This document shows positions 25,504 through 33,873 of a stretch of DNA of 64,000 nucleotides, piece by piece. Every line of letters begins with the position of its first letter. Position 1 is the first letter of the stretch. Below the pieces are notes generated by a model, which was not told where the DNA came from, made no database searches, and saw nothing but the letters and a program-made list of their open reading frames with translations. Where the stretch lies: contig CAKSJY010000002.1 of the NCBI GenBank assembly GCA_934464585.1, positions 62,001 to 126,000 on the forward strand, read 5' to 3'. This DNA comes from an uncultured Eubacteriales bacterium (GTDB taxonomy: Bacteria; Bacillota; Clostridia; Oscillospirales; Acutalibacteraceae). Both the position numbers and the translations under genes were made by a program.

Positions 25504-25552
25504 TTGACATGCCTCTATAATGAGTATAAAATTAAAATCAAAGAAAGTCAAA
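25504..25552 (+). promoter_or_regulatory. Promoter with CtsR operator ahead of ctsR
   Basis: TTGACA (25504-25509), a 17-base spacer and TAAAAT (25527-25532) form a good sigma-A promoter. Directly behind it, 25536-25552 reads AATCAAA-GAA-AGTCAAA, which fits the CtsR heptad repeat (A/G)GTCAAA-NAN-(A/G)GTCAAA with one mismatch. The position over the transcription start predicts autorepression of the operon. I see no gene in the AT-rich gap 25313-25503. Confidence 0.85.
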
Positions 25553-25578
25553 GTCTAAAACAAAGGTGGCAATCTATA

Positions 25579-26028
25579 ATGAGAATGAGCGATATAGTTG
25601 CAGGATATATAATAAAAATGTTGGAGGAATCTGATGGTTTTGCTGAAATTAAGAGGAATGAGTTAGCGTTAGAGCTAGGATGTGTACCAAGTCAGATAAA
25701 CTACGTTATTACGTCAAGATTCACACCTGAACAGGGGTATATTGTAGAGAGTAAAAGAGGTGGTGGAGGATATATACGAATAAAGAGAATAAATATGGAT
25801 AGAGGGAGTGCGATAATGCATATTGTGAATGTGATTGGAAATAGGCTTGATTATAATACAGCTGATATAATGATTCGCAATATGTTAGAGCAGAAAATTA
25901 TTGATAAAAATATAGCGGATATTATGCTGACGGCTGTGTCAGAACGCAGTTATCTTTGCGTACCGCCGGAATTTAGGGATTATTTAAGAGCAAATCTATT
26001 TAAAAATATGTTAATAACTCAAATTTAA
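25579..26028 (+). CDS. ctsR: CtsR, repressor of class III heat-shock genes
   Basis: A repressor of about 149 residues that controls clp and mcs genes. The N-terminal winged helix carries the DNA-contact glycine loop SKRGGGGYIRI, which inserts into the operator, and a C-terminal dimer and McsB-interaction domain follows. The open frame reaches back to 25504, but the promoter and operator occupy that stretch. The ATG at 25579 has AAAGGTGG ten bases upstream and gives the family start MRMSDIVAGYI. It is first of the classical ctsR-mcsA-mcsB-clpC operon, with a CtsR box just upstream. Confidence 0.95.
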   Translation: MRMSDIVAGYIIKMLEESDGFAEIKRNELALELGCVPSQINYVITSRFTPEQGYIVESKRGGGGYIRIKRINMDRGSAIMHIVNVIGNRLDYNTADIMIRNMLEQKIIDKNIADIMLTAVSERSYLCVPPEFRDYLRANLFKNMLITQI

Positions 26029-26049
26029 GTTTGTTTGGAGGAATTTTAA

Positions 26050-26559
26050 ATGTTGTGTCAATCTTGTTTAAAAAATATGGCCACTACACATATTAAAACG
26101 ATTGTGAATGGTGAATTTAAAGAATATATGCTTTGCCCGGAATGTGCAAAGGAAATGGGATGTATGAATTTGTTTGATGAATTTGTGTCCGACTTTGGGA
26201 ATTTATGGAGCAGTTTCTTGGATGCGAAACCCTTAACAGAAGCATTGCCTAAAGTTAAAAGGTGCGATTTTTGTGGGGCTTCCTTTAATGATATAGTAAA
26301 TACAGGTAGAGTAGGCTGTGCACATTGTTATGAGACATTTAGTAATGAGATATTACCATCTATACAAAGAATACATGGTAATACTAGACACAAAGGGAAG
26401 ATAGCTTCTTCCGGAAGTGCTGAATCTAAATTAAAAAATCAAGTAGAAGATTTAAAAGAAAAATTATCTCAGGCAATTCAAAATCAGGAGTTTGAGGAAG
26501 CAGCAAAACTAAGAGATAAAATTAGAGAAATAGAAGGAAGGGTGAAGAACAATGACTAA
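26050..26559 (+). CDS. mcsA: McsA, activator of arginine kinase McsB
   Basis: A 169-residue zinc-binding protein. Two pairs of CxxC motifs lie at the start (MLCQSC and LCPECAKEMGC), and a further pair CDFCGA ... GCAHCY follows in the middle, the usual McsA zinc sites. The C-terminus is a UVR (UvrB/UvrC-like) motif with QEFEEAAKLRDKIREIE, as also found in ClpC. McsA activates the McsB kinase and bridges it to its partners. The gene overlaps mcsB by 8 bases, which indicates translational coupling. The ribosome site TTGGAGG is well placed. Confidence 0.94.
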   Translation: MLCQSCLKNMATTHIKTIVNGEFKEYMLCPECAKEMGCMNLFDEFVSDFGNLWSSFLDAKPLTEALPKVKRCDFCGASFNDIVNTGRVGCAHCYETFSNEILPSIQRIHGNTRHKGKIASSGSAESKLKNQVEDLKEKLSQAIQNQEFEEAAKLRDKIREIEGRVKNND

Positions 26560-27574
26560 GTGGTATGAAAAAAGTGGAAAAGAAAGCGATATAGTAGTAA
26601 GTACAAGGGTACGTTTTGCTAGAAACCTAAAAGAGTTTCCCTTTGAATGTCGTTTGAAAAAGGAAGATAAGAATAAAATTAGTAAATTAGTAAGCAATGC
26701 GATACTTGAAGGTAATTCCCTATCAGATAGGTTTAAGGTAATAGAAATTGAAAAAGTAGAACAGGCTGAAGCTGTATCACTTGTAGAAAAGCATTTAGTT
26801 AGTCCCGAATTTATATCTAATAAAGAAGGAAGGACTTTACTCTTATCAGACGATGAAGGAATAAGCATAATGATAAATGAGGAAGATCATATAAGGATTC
26901 AGGTTATGAAAGAAGGCTTAGCTCTGGATGAAATGTATGACTTAATTGATAAAATTGATAATTTGTTAGATGAAAAACTTTCATATGCCTTTGATGATAA
27001 GTTTGGATATTTAACAGCATGTCCTACTAATTTGGGTACAGGAATGAGAGCTTCGTTGTTAATGCATTTACCTGCATTACAGGAAAGTGGAGCACTTAAC
27101 CGTATTGCGGCCGATCTTTCTAAGTTAGGATTAGCATTAAGAGGAACATACGGTGAGGGTAGCTCTCCGAAAGGGGCATTGTATCAACTTTCTAATCAGA
27201 TAAGTTTGGGTATTTCAGAAAGTGAAGCTATAAAAAATTTGAATAACATAGCTTTACAACTAGCAACTCAAGAGAGGAATGCCCGCAAATCGATGGCTAG
27301 GCATGAAGAAGTATTAGATATGATATCAAGGTCATATGGAATACTTTCAAATGCAAGAATATTAAATAATGAAGAATTTATGGAATTAATCTCGAATATA
27401 AGGCTTGGAGTTGAGATTGGATTAATAAAGGATATATCTTATGATACGATAGACTCACTTATAGTTAATTCTCAACCTGCAACATTATCATATAATAGTA
27501 AGCGAAGCTTAACACCTGCTCAAAGAGATAAGGCAAGAGCAGAGTTGGTTTCAAGGACCTTATCTAAAACTTAA
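26552..27574 (+). CDS. mcsB: McsB protein-arginine kinase
   Basis: A 340-residue phosphagen-kinase-fold enzyme that phosphorylates arginine residues on proteins and so marks them for ClpC-ClpP degradation. It also inactivates CtsR. The family start is seen in VVSTRVRFARNLKEFPF. The catalytic region has CPTNLGTGMRAS and RGTYGEGSS, with a flexible loop that positions the substrate. Length is normal. The C-terminal residues contain the domain that binds phosphoarginine for self-activation. It lies between mcsA (overlap) and clpC (21 bases to its ATG). Confidence 0.95.
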   Translation: MTKWYEKSGKESDIVVSTRVRFARNLKEFPFECRLKKEDKNKISKLVSNAILEGNSLSDRFKVIEIEKVEQAEAVSLVEKHLVSPEFISNKEGRTLLLSDDEGISIMINEEDHIRIQVMKEGLALDEMYDLIDKIDNLLDEKLSYAFDDKFGYLTACPTNLGTGMRASLLMHLPALQESGALNRIAADLSKLGLALRGTYGEGSSPKGALYQLSNQISLGISESEAIKNLNNIALQLATQERNARKSMARHEEVLDMISRSYGILSNARILNNEEFMELISNIRLGVEIGLIKDISYDTIDSLIVNSQPATLSYNSKRSLTPAQRDKARAELVSRTLSKT

Positions 27575-27595
27575 TTTAAGAAAAGAGGAATATTG

Positions 27596-30073
27596 ATGTA
27601 TAGATTTAATGGTTTTACAGAAAAAGCAAATTTGGCTCTTAATCTTGCTATTGAAAACGCATCGATGATGGGTCACACTTATATAGGTAGCGAACATATC
27701 CTTTTAGGTTTATTAAAAGAAGGAAATGGGGTTGCTGCTGCAGTATTAAATGATTTAGGTGCTAAATATGAAGTACTTGAGGATATGATAAAAGAAAAAA
27801 TAGGTGTTGGAATAATGACCAAGGTTACACCTGATGACTTTACACCAAGGACAAAAAGAATACTTCAAATCGCGGTTATGCAAGCAGCACGTTTTAATCA
27901 TGAATATTTAGGTACAGAACACCTTTTGGTGGCTCTTATAGAAGAAAGCGATAGCTATGCAGTAAGATTTTTAAATGAAATGGGAATTAAAAGTTCCGAT
28001 ATACTTGATAAACTAAATGATTACTTTGGATCAGATAGAGATGAAGAAGGTCTATCTGGGTTATCTTCTATAAAAAATATGTATGGAAAGTCGAAAGACT
28101 CCTCATTAAAGGGTTCGTCAAGAACCAAGACTTTGGATCAGTTTGGTAGAGATTTAACCGATATGGCTAAAAAAGGCGAGATAGATCCTGTAATTGGTCG
28201 ACATGATGAGATAGAAAGAGTTGTACAAATACTTTCAAGAAGGACAAAAAATAATCCATGTTTGATAGGTGAACCTGGTGTCGGAAAAACAGCAGTTGCA
28301 GAAGGATTAGCACTAAAAATAGTTTCCGGAGAGGTTCCTGAATTATTAAAAGATAAAAGAATAGTTTCATTAGACTTAACAAGCATGATAGCTGGAACAA
28401 AATATAGAGGAGACTTTGAGGACAGAATAAAAAATGCAATTGACGAAGTTAAAAAGTCAAAAAATGTAATATTGTTTATTGATGAACTCCACACGATTAT
28501 AGGTGCAGGTTCTGCTGAGGGTTCTGCAGATGTCGCTAATATATTAAAACCATCTTTAGCAAGGGGAGACTTCCAGGTTATCGGTGCAACAACAATTAAT
28601 GAATATAGAAAATATATAGAAAAAGATGCTGCACTAGAAAGAAGATTCCAGCCTGTAACTGTTGGCGAGCCAACAGAGGAAGAGGCTATATTAATCCTTA
28701 AAGGCTTAAGAGACCGTTACGAGGCTCACCACAAGGTTAAAATCACAAATGAAGCTATTGAGGCTGCAGTAAAACTTTCGTCAAGATATATTGCAGATAG
28801 ATATCTTCCTGATAAGGCAATAGACCTAATAGATGAAGCTGCATCTAGAGTAAGGCTTAGAGCTTATACTGCTCCTGATGAGTTACAGGATATGGAAAAG
28901 AAGGTCAAAAACCTTGAACAAGAAAAGGCGGAGGCTATTAATTCACAAGACTTCGAATTGGCAGCAAGTATAAGAGATGAGGAAAGGAAAGCAAGAGAAG
29001 ATTTAAATCAGGCAAAACAAGCTTGGAAGGATAAACATGAAAAGGCTAATGGTGAGGTTACAACAGAGGATATAGCCTATATTGTATCGAGTTGGACTTC
29101 AATACCTGTAGTACAATTAACCGAAGAGGAAAGTGAACGCTTGCTAAAAATGGAGGATATCCTTCATAAACGAATAGTAGGCCAAGATAAAGCTGTAAGT
29201 GCAGTTTCAAGAGCAATAAGAAGGGGCAGAGTAGGCCTAAAAGATCCTAATCGTCCGGTAGGTTCGTTCATATTTTTAGGTCCAACCGGTGTCGGAAAAA
29301 CTGAATTATGTAAAGCGTTAGCTCAAGCGATGTTTGGCGATGAAGATGCAATGATACGTCTTGATATGTCCGAATACATGGAAAAACATACGGTATCTAA
29401 GTTAGTAGGTTCGCCTCCGGGATATATTGGATATGAAGAGGGTGGACAATTAACTGAGAAGGTAAGAAGGAAACCATATTCAGTAGTTTTATTCGATGAA
29501 ATAGAAAAGGCTCACCCAGATGTCTTCAATATGCTTTTGCAAATATTGGAGGATGGTCAATTGACTGATTCCCAAGGAAGAAAAGTTAACTTCAAGAATA
29601 CAGTTATTATAATGACCTCCAACGTAGGTGCAAAAATTATAACTCAAAACAAACCAAGTCTAGGATTTAACGATACTGATTCGTCCGATCCGGATACAAA
29701 GAAATTGAGAGATATAGTTATGTCGGAACTACGCGATACATTTAAACCGGAGTTTTTAAACAGGGTTGATGATATTATCGTATTCAACAAACTAACAAGT
29801 GACGACATTGAACAAATTGCAAGAAGAATGTTATCAAGTCTAAAAGAACGAGTAAGTGCTATGGATATAGAAATAGACTTCACAGACGAGGCTGTTAAGG
29901 CGATATCTAAAGCGGGATTTGACCCTGTATATGGTGCACGTCCGCTTAGAAGGTCGATTCAATCTAAGATAGAAGATAAACTTTCAGAGAAAATACTTGA
30001 AAAAGCAGTTGCAGCAGGCGACAAGGTGGTTTGCGACTTCAAAGATGAGGAATTTGTATTTTCTAAATGCTAA
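27596..30073 (+). CDS. clpC: ClpC AAA+ unfoldase
   Basis: An unfoldase of about 825 residues that feeds substrates to ClpP and recognises phosphoarginine through its N-domain. It has two N-domain repeats (GSEHILLGLLKEG and GTEHLLVALIEE), a first AAA+ module with GEPGVGKTAVAEG, a UVR-containing middle domain (SQDFELAASIRDEE), and a second AAA+ module with GPTGVGKTELCKAL. A ClpP loop is expected in the second module. The track start at 27593 is TTG; the ATG at 27596 follows AAGAGGAA with better spacing. It is the last gene of the operon and is followed by a clear terminator. Confidence 0.96.
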   Translation: MYRFNGFTEKANLALNLAIENASMMGHTYIGSEHILLGLLKEGNGVAAAVLNDLGAKYEVLEDMIKEKIGVGIMTKVTPDDFTPRTKRILQIAVMQAARFNHEYLGTEHLLVALIEESDSYAVRFLNEMGIKSSDILDKLNDYFGSDRDEEGLSGLSSIKNMYGKSKDSSLKGSSRTKTLDQFGRDLTDMAKKGEIDPVIGRHDEIERVVQILSRRTKNNPCLIGEPGVGKTAVAEGLALKIVSGEVPELLKDKRIVSLDLTSMIAGTKYRGDFEDRIKNAIDEVKKSKNVILFIDELHTIIGAGSAEGSADVANILKPSLARGDFQVIGATTINEYRKYIEKDAALERRFQPVTVGEPTEEEAILILKGLRDRYEAHHKVKITNEAIEAAVKLSSRYIADRYLPDKAIDLIDEAASRVRLRAYTAPDELQDMEKKVKNLEQEKAEAINSQDFELAASIRDEERKAREDLNQAKQAWKDKHEKANGEVTTEDIAYIVSSWTSIPVVQLTEEESERLLKMEDILHKRIVGQDKAVSAVSRAIRRGRVGLKDPNRPVGSFIFLGPTGVGKTELCKALAQAMFGDEDAMIRLDMSEYMEKHTVSKLVGSPPGYIGYEEGGQLTEKVRRKPYSVVLFDEIEKAHPDVFNMLLQILEDGQLTDSQGRKVNFKNTVIIMTSNVGAKIITQNKPSLGFNDTDSSDPDTKKLRDIVMSELRDTFKPEFLNRVDDIIVFNKLTSDDIEQIARRMLSSLKERVSAMDIEIDFTDEAVKAISKAGFDPVYGARPLRRSIQSKIEDKLSEKILEKAVAAGDKVVCDFKDEEFVFSKC

Positions 30074-30080
30074 TAAAAGA

Positions 30081-30107
30081 GGGTTACCCGATTGGGTAGC
30101 CCTTTTT
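30081..30107 (+). terminator. Terminator of the ctsR-clpC operon
   Basis: GGGTTACCC and GGGTAGCCC form a 9-bp stem (one wobble) with the loop GATT, followed by TTTTTGCTTTT. Confidence 0.9.
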
Positions 30108-30284
30108 GCTTTTAAGTAGGCTAAAGTTTAGAGGTGTCCCAATTTTGTCCACGAAACGATTACAAATATACAATTAAGACCAACGAATTTAATCAAAAAT
30201 AGAACTAAAAATATGCCAAAACCCTTATGTATACTAGGGTTTAGTACAATATATAATTTTTGTTAAAAAAATTCGACAAAATAC

Positions 30285-30318
30285 TTGACAATTCGTTTTG
30301 TAAGTGTTATCCTATAAT
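30285..30318 (+). promoter_or_regulatory. Candidate promoter of the RCC1 gene leader
   Basis: TTGACA (30285-30290) is followed after 17 bases by TATCCT (30308-30313). A better -10 box TATAAT lies at 30313-30318 but at 22-base spacing. Either places a start near 30320-30325, giving a leader of almost 290 bases before the ATG at 30608. Confidence 0.55.
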
Positions 30319-30319
30319 C

Positions 30320-30500
30320 ACAGGAAAGATATAGTTAATATTGTCTATATTATTCTTCCTGTAGGTTGAATAAAGTGTGGTGATGTTATAAAACGAATGT
30401 CAGAGGAAGATATTAGTGTGAAAAATCCCCCAATAGTTTAAATTTAGAACCGATCGGCTTTTGAGGGGATGCACTTCAAAGGAATCAGATCGGGCTTTTT
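30320..30500 (+). ncRNA. Structured 5' leader with switch-like attenuator, class not recognised
   Basis: The leader opens with a hairpin (30320-30362: ACAGGAA with TTCCTGT and ATATAG with CTATAT). Later, 30425-30433 (ATCCCCCAA) can pair with 30461-30470 (TTGAGGGGAT, one bulge). A second, competing hairpin joins 30450-30455 (CCGATC) with 30488-30493 (GATCGG) and, inside it, 30458-30465 (CTTTTGAG) with 30475-30482 (TTCAAAGG), followed by TTTTT at 30496-30500. Bases 30461-30465 belong to both, so the two folds exclude each other, which is the usual layout of an antiterminator/terminator switch. A further hairpin lies at 30509-30539 (GCATAGCAG / CTGCTTATGC). It does not match the motifs of the c-di-GMP, SAM, TPP or T-box classes that I know. 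Confidence 0.55.
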
Positions 30501-30607
30501 ATATATAGGCATAGCAGCTATCTAAGCAACTGCTTATGCGTTAAAATTAATAGCTTAGTCGTGTATTTTAATATTTAAGTTTTATTTAAGAATAGGAGGA
30601 ATAAGTT

Positions 30608-32372
30608 ATGAAAAAGACGTTTAAAAAATTTGTTTCAGTAGCGCTCAGCGTTATGCTCTGTGCCGCCGCGGTTCCTGCTTCCTTTGTAGCCTCAAATGCA
30701 GCGGGGGGGTACCGTAACGCCTAAGGTTGCAGTGGGTGGCTCTCACACTGCTGTCCTAAAGTCAGACGGTACCGTCTGGGCAACAGGCTATAACCAATCC
30801 GGCCAACTTGGAGTTGGCGATGCTGTTGCAAGCGGCAGTAGCGATAGTAAGACAGCGACCTTTACCCAATGTGTAGATGCTGATGGACAGCCTATACAAG
30901 ACGCTACAGATGTAGCGTGTGGTTATAGCCATACTGCAATAATCCGCAATAATGGTGAGGTCTGGCAGTGTGGTTTAAATCAATACGGCCAGCTCGGCAA
31001 TACGAGTGTAGCCTCAGGTTCTGATAGTAACTACAGTACAGAATTTGTAAAAAGTTCAAATATAACCGGAGCAACACAGATAGCGTGTGGTGATTCTCAC
31101 ACTGCAGTAATCGTTAATGGCGAGGTCTGGCAGTGTGGTCGTAACAATAGTGGCCAGCTCGGCAATAACAGTACAGCAACAAGTACAGAATTTGTAAAAA
31201 GTTCAAATATAAGCGGAGCAACGCAGATAGCTTGTGGTGGTAACCACACAGCGGTAATAGTTAATGGCGAGGTCTGGCAGTGCGGTTATAACGGAAAAGG
31301 CCAGCTCGGCAATAACAGTACGACCCAAAGTCCAGTATTTGTAAAAAGTTCAAATATAAGCGGAGCAACGCAGATAGCGTGTGGTGATTTTCACACAGCG
31401 GTAATAGTTAATGGCGAGGTCTGGCAGTGCGGTTATAACGGAAAAGGCCAGCTCGGCAATAACAGTACGACCCAAAGTCCAGTATTTGTAAAAAGTTCAA
31501 ATATAAGAGGAGCAACGCAGATAGCTTGTGGTGGTAACCACACAGCGGTAATAGTTAATGGTGAAATCTGGCAGTGTGGTTATAACTACTATGGCCAGTT
31601 CGGCAATACGAGTGTAGGCTCAGGTTATACTAGTAGCTACAGTACAGAATTTGTAAAAAGTTCAAATATAACCAATGCTAATGAGCTATCTACAGGATGT
31701 AAAGCTTACCACACCATGGCTTTATGCATTGAAAACGATATTTATACACTATATGGTGCAGGCCGTAACAATAATGGTCAATTAGGCTTAGGCGATGCTG
31801 CAGGAACCGGTAATGTATCGACCTTTACAAAATCAACAACGATTAGTGATATAGGAGTGTATATAGTGCCTGATATAGAAGCCATAGCAGCTTTAGGCGA
31901 AGGCAGCAGCAGAAATGTAACCGGTGCAGGGCAGTTTGTAGGAGGCTATGGGCTACAAATAGAATGGAGCGACCTACAATATACATACACCGCAACCTGG
32001 AATAAAGATGAATCAAAGTGGGATGGAGCATGGGAAGCTGCCGAAGGCAACGACCAAATCGTAGTAAAAAATGCTTCGGCAACACCGTGTAAGGTAGAAT
32101 TTGCTTTCAGTACTAATGATGAGTTTAAGTCACCAAGTGATGGTGAGCCTGGCACAAAGGGCACCTTTGCAGATCCAAAAGTAACAGATGAACCTGCATT
32201 GGATACCACTACAAACACAGTACCACTGGCCGTATATACAACTGATAACCAAGTTGCTAACCAAAAGACAGTAAAATTAGGTCTAGACGGTATACCAAAT
32301 GCAAAAGCCGGAACCGATATTACTGAAGCTACAAAAGTCGGTATTGTAACCGTAACACTTAAAAATTCTTAA
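30608..32372 (+). CDS. Secreted RCC1-repeat protein, frame broken at a G7 tract
   Basis: Translation should start at the ATG 30608, 6-10 bases after AGGAGGAATA, and gives a typical signal peptide (MKKTFKKFVSVALSVMLC ... SNAA). The frame then meets a run of seven G (30703-30709) and stops at 30722-30724 after 38 codons. The mature part lies one frame over, open from 30696 to 32372. Losing one G would join them into one protein of about 587 residues. The mature part holds about six RCC1-type repeats of 49-59 residues, each with a GxxHTAVI strand and WQCGxNxxGQLGN, followed by a C-terminal beta-rich region (about 190 residues) without an evident wall anchor. RCC1 repeats form seven-bladed propellers. 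Either phase variation or a sequencing error explains the shift. Base composition is clearly more GC-rich than its neighbours, which may reflect transfer. Confidence 0.72.
30703..30709 (+). repeat. G7 homopolymer at the signal peptide junction
   Basis: Seven consecutive G residues sit right after the predicted signal peptide cleavage region (SNAAGG). Six would restore the frame between the signal peptide and the RCC1 repeats. It is a plausible slipped-strand site, but homopolymer length is also a common sequencing error. Confidence 0.6.
31245..31538 (+). repeat. Two nearly identical 147-bp tandem repeats in the RCC1 gene
   Basis: The units 31245-31391 and 31392-31538 are almost identical at the DNA level (49 codons each). 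Flanking units starting near 31098 and 31539 are more diverged but have the same length class. Recombination between them would add or remove one blade in frame. Confidence 0.85.
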
Positions 32373-32405
32373 GCTTAAAATAATCAAACAATTAATATAT
32401 ATGAA

Positions 32406-32441
32406 AAGTCCCACCTTGCATTAATTTGCAGGGTGGGACTT
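32406..32441 (+). terminator. Bidirectional terminator between the RCC1 gene and murF
   Basis: AAGTCCCACCTTGCA pairs with TGCAGGGTGGGACTT (15 bp with one wobble, 6-base loop), followed by CTTATATATATTTTT. Convergent genes lie on both sides. Confidence 0.82.
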
Positions 32442-32500
32442 CTTATATATATTTTTCGTACAAAAGTATCTAGTTTAACAATAGGTAAATAAAATCACAT

Positions 32501-33868
32501 TTACGACAAAAGCTGATTAACTATTTCGTCTGTATGCATTCCTCTTGAACCCTTCACTAGAATGACATCGCCTTTAGCTATGATCTTATTTAAATAGGAC
32601 ATGACTTGTTCGTTATTCTCGAAGGATTTAGCACTAATGCCTTTAGATTGCGATAAAGCACCTTGGCAGATAGCTTTTGCTTCATTTCCGACAGTTAAAA
32701 CTATATCAACTTTATTTTCAGCTAAATATTCACCTAGTGAGAAGTGAGCATTAAATGAGTATTCGCCAAGTTCAAGCATATCCGCCAATACAGCGATAGT
32801 ACGATTATTATTACTTACAGATTTCAAGATATTAATACCACTTTTTATCGAGTCGGGGCTAGCATTATATGAATCGTCAATTACAGTGATAAAGCCTGTA
32901 TTTGTAATCTGTTGGCGCATTTTTGGCTGCTTAAATGTGTTTAGACCGTTTTGAATTTCATCAATATTAAACCCTAGATCTATACATATTGCAACTGCTG
33001 CTAAAGAGTTTAAGACATTGTGATTTCCAATTGTAGGAATCTGCATTTTAGTTTTTTGATTAGATGTTATTAAGTCAAATTTGGTTGTATTGTTGTCTAT
33101 AATTTCAATATTTTCTGCTCTGTAGTCGCAAAAACTACTTGTTCCGAAGAATACTGTTTTTGTGTTAATTTTACCATTTAGTTTCGATAATATAGGGTCA
33201 TCACCGTTTAAATATAGTACACTTTCGGAGTCAAAGTGGTCAATGATATGTAGTTTTTCTTTGCAGATGTTTTCTTGAGTTTTTAGGTTTTCAATATGAG
33301 ATATGCCGATGTTTGTTATTACCGCACGGTTGACCTTTGCAACCTTGCTTATTCTCTCCATTTCGCCGAATTCACTCATACCAAGTTCGATTATAGCAAA
33401 ATCGTCTTCCGGACATAACTTGAATACAGTTAGCGGTACACCGATTTGACTATTTTGGTTCCCACTTGTTTTCATAACCCTGCCTTTTGCAGAAAGTGCC
33501 GATGCAATAATTTCCTTTGTTGTCGTCTTTCCGGCGCTTCCGGTAACACCGATTACCGGTATATTAAATTTCATTCTGTAATATTCGGCAAGTCTTTGAA
33601 GTGCAAGTTTGGTGTCGTTTACTAAGATATATATTTTATCTTTTTGGTTACATTCGTTTCTTTCTGTTAATGTTGCAATAGCACCGTTATCGAATGCACT
33701 TTCAATGAAGTAGTGAGCATCTATTTTTTGTCCTTTTATTGGCACAAATAGAGTATTTTCTGAAATTTCTTTACTGTTTGTGCTTATAGAGTTGATATAT
33801 GTATTAAGATTACCGCAAATCAATTTTCCGTTGGTTGCGGAAACGATTTCATTAATAGTTAAATTCAT
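32501..33868 (-). CDS. murF: MurF, UDP-MurNAc-tripeptide D-Ala-D-Ala ligase
   Basis: A 455-residue cytoplasmic ligase that adds D-Ala-D-Ala to the UDP-MurNAc tripeptide, the last cytoplasmic step before lipid I. The ATP loop is GVTGSAGKTTTKEII (about residue 107 on). The central domain shows AIIELGMSEFGEM and NIGISHIE, and the C-terminal domain has IDDSYNASPDS and VKGSRGMHTDEIV. Length is normal. It lies 5 bases after murE on the same strand, and both may be transcribed with it. The two genes are separated from the main division cluster and face the other way. Confidence 0.95.
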   Translation of the reverse strand: MNLTINEIVSATNGKLICGNLNTYINSISTNSKEISENTLFVPIKGQKIDAHYFIESAFDNGAIATLTERNECNQKDKIYILVNDTKLALQRLAEYYRMKFNIPVIGVTGSAGKTTTKEIIASALSAKGRVMKTSGNQNSQIGVPLTVFKLCPEDDFAIIELGMSEFGEMERISKVAKVNRAVITNIGISHIENLKTQENICKEKLHIIDHFDSESVLYLNGDDPILSKLNGKINTKTVFFGTSSFCDYRAENIEIIDNNTTKFDLITSNQKTKMQIPTIGNHNVLNSLAAVAICIDLGFNIDEIQNGLNTFKQPKMRQQITNTGFITVIDDSYNASPDSIKSGINILKSVSNNNRTIAVLADMLELGEYSFNAHFSLGEYLAENKVDIVLTVGNEAKAICQGALSQSKGISAKSFENNEQVMSYLNKIIAKGDVILVKGSRGMHTDEIVNQLLS

Positions 33869-33873
33869 AATTC

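Noticed and set aside
30320..30500. A c-di-GMP (class I or II), SAM, TPP, T-box or preQ1 riboswitch.
   Set aside because: The conserved core motifs of these classes that I can recall are not present. I report only a structured leader of unrecognised class.
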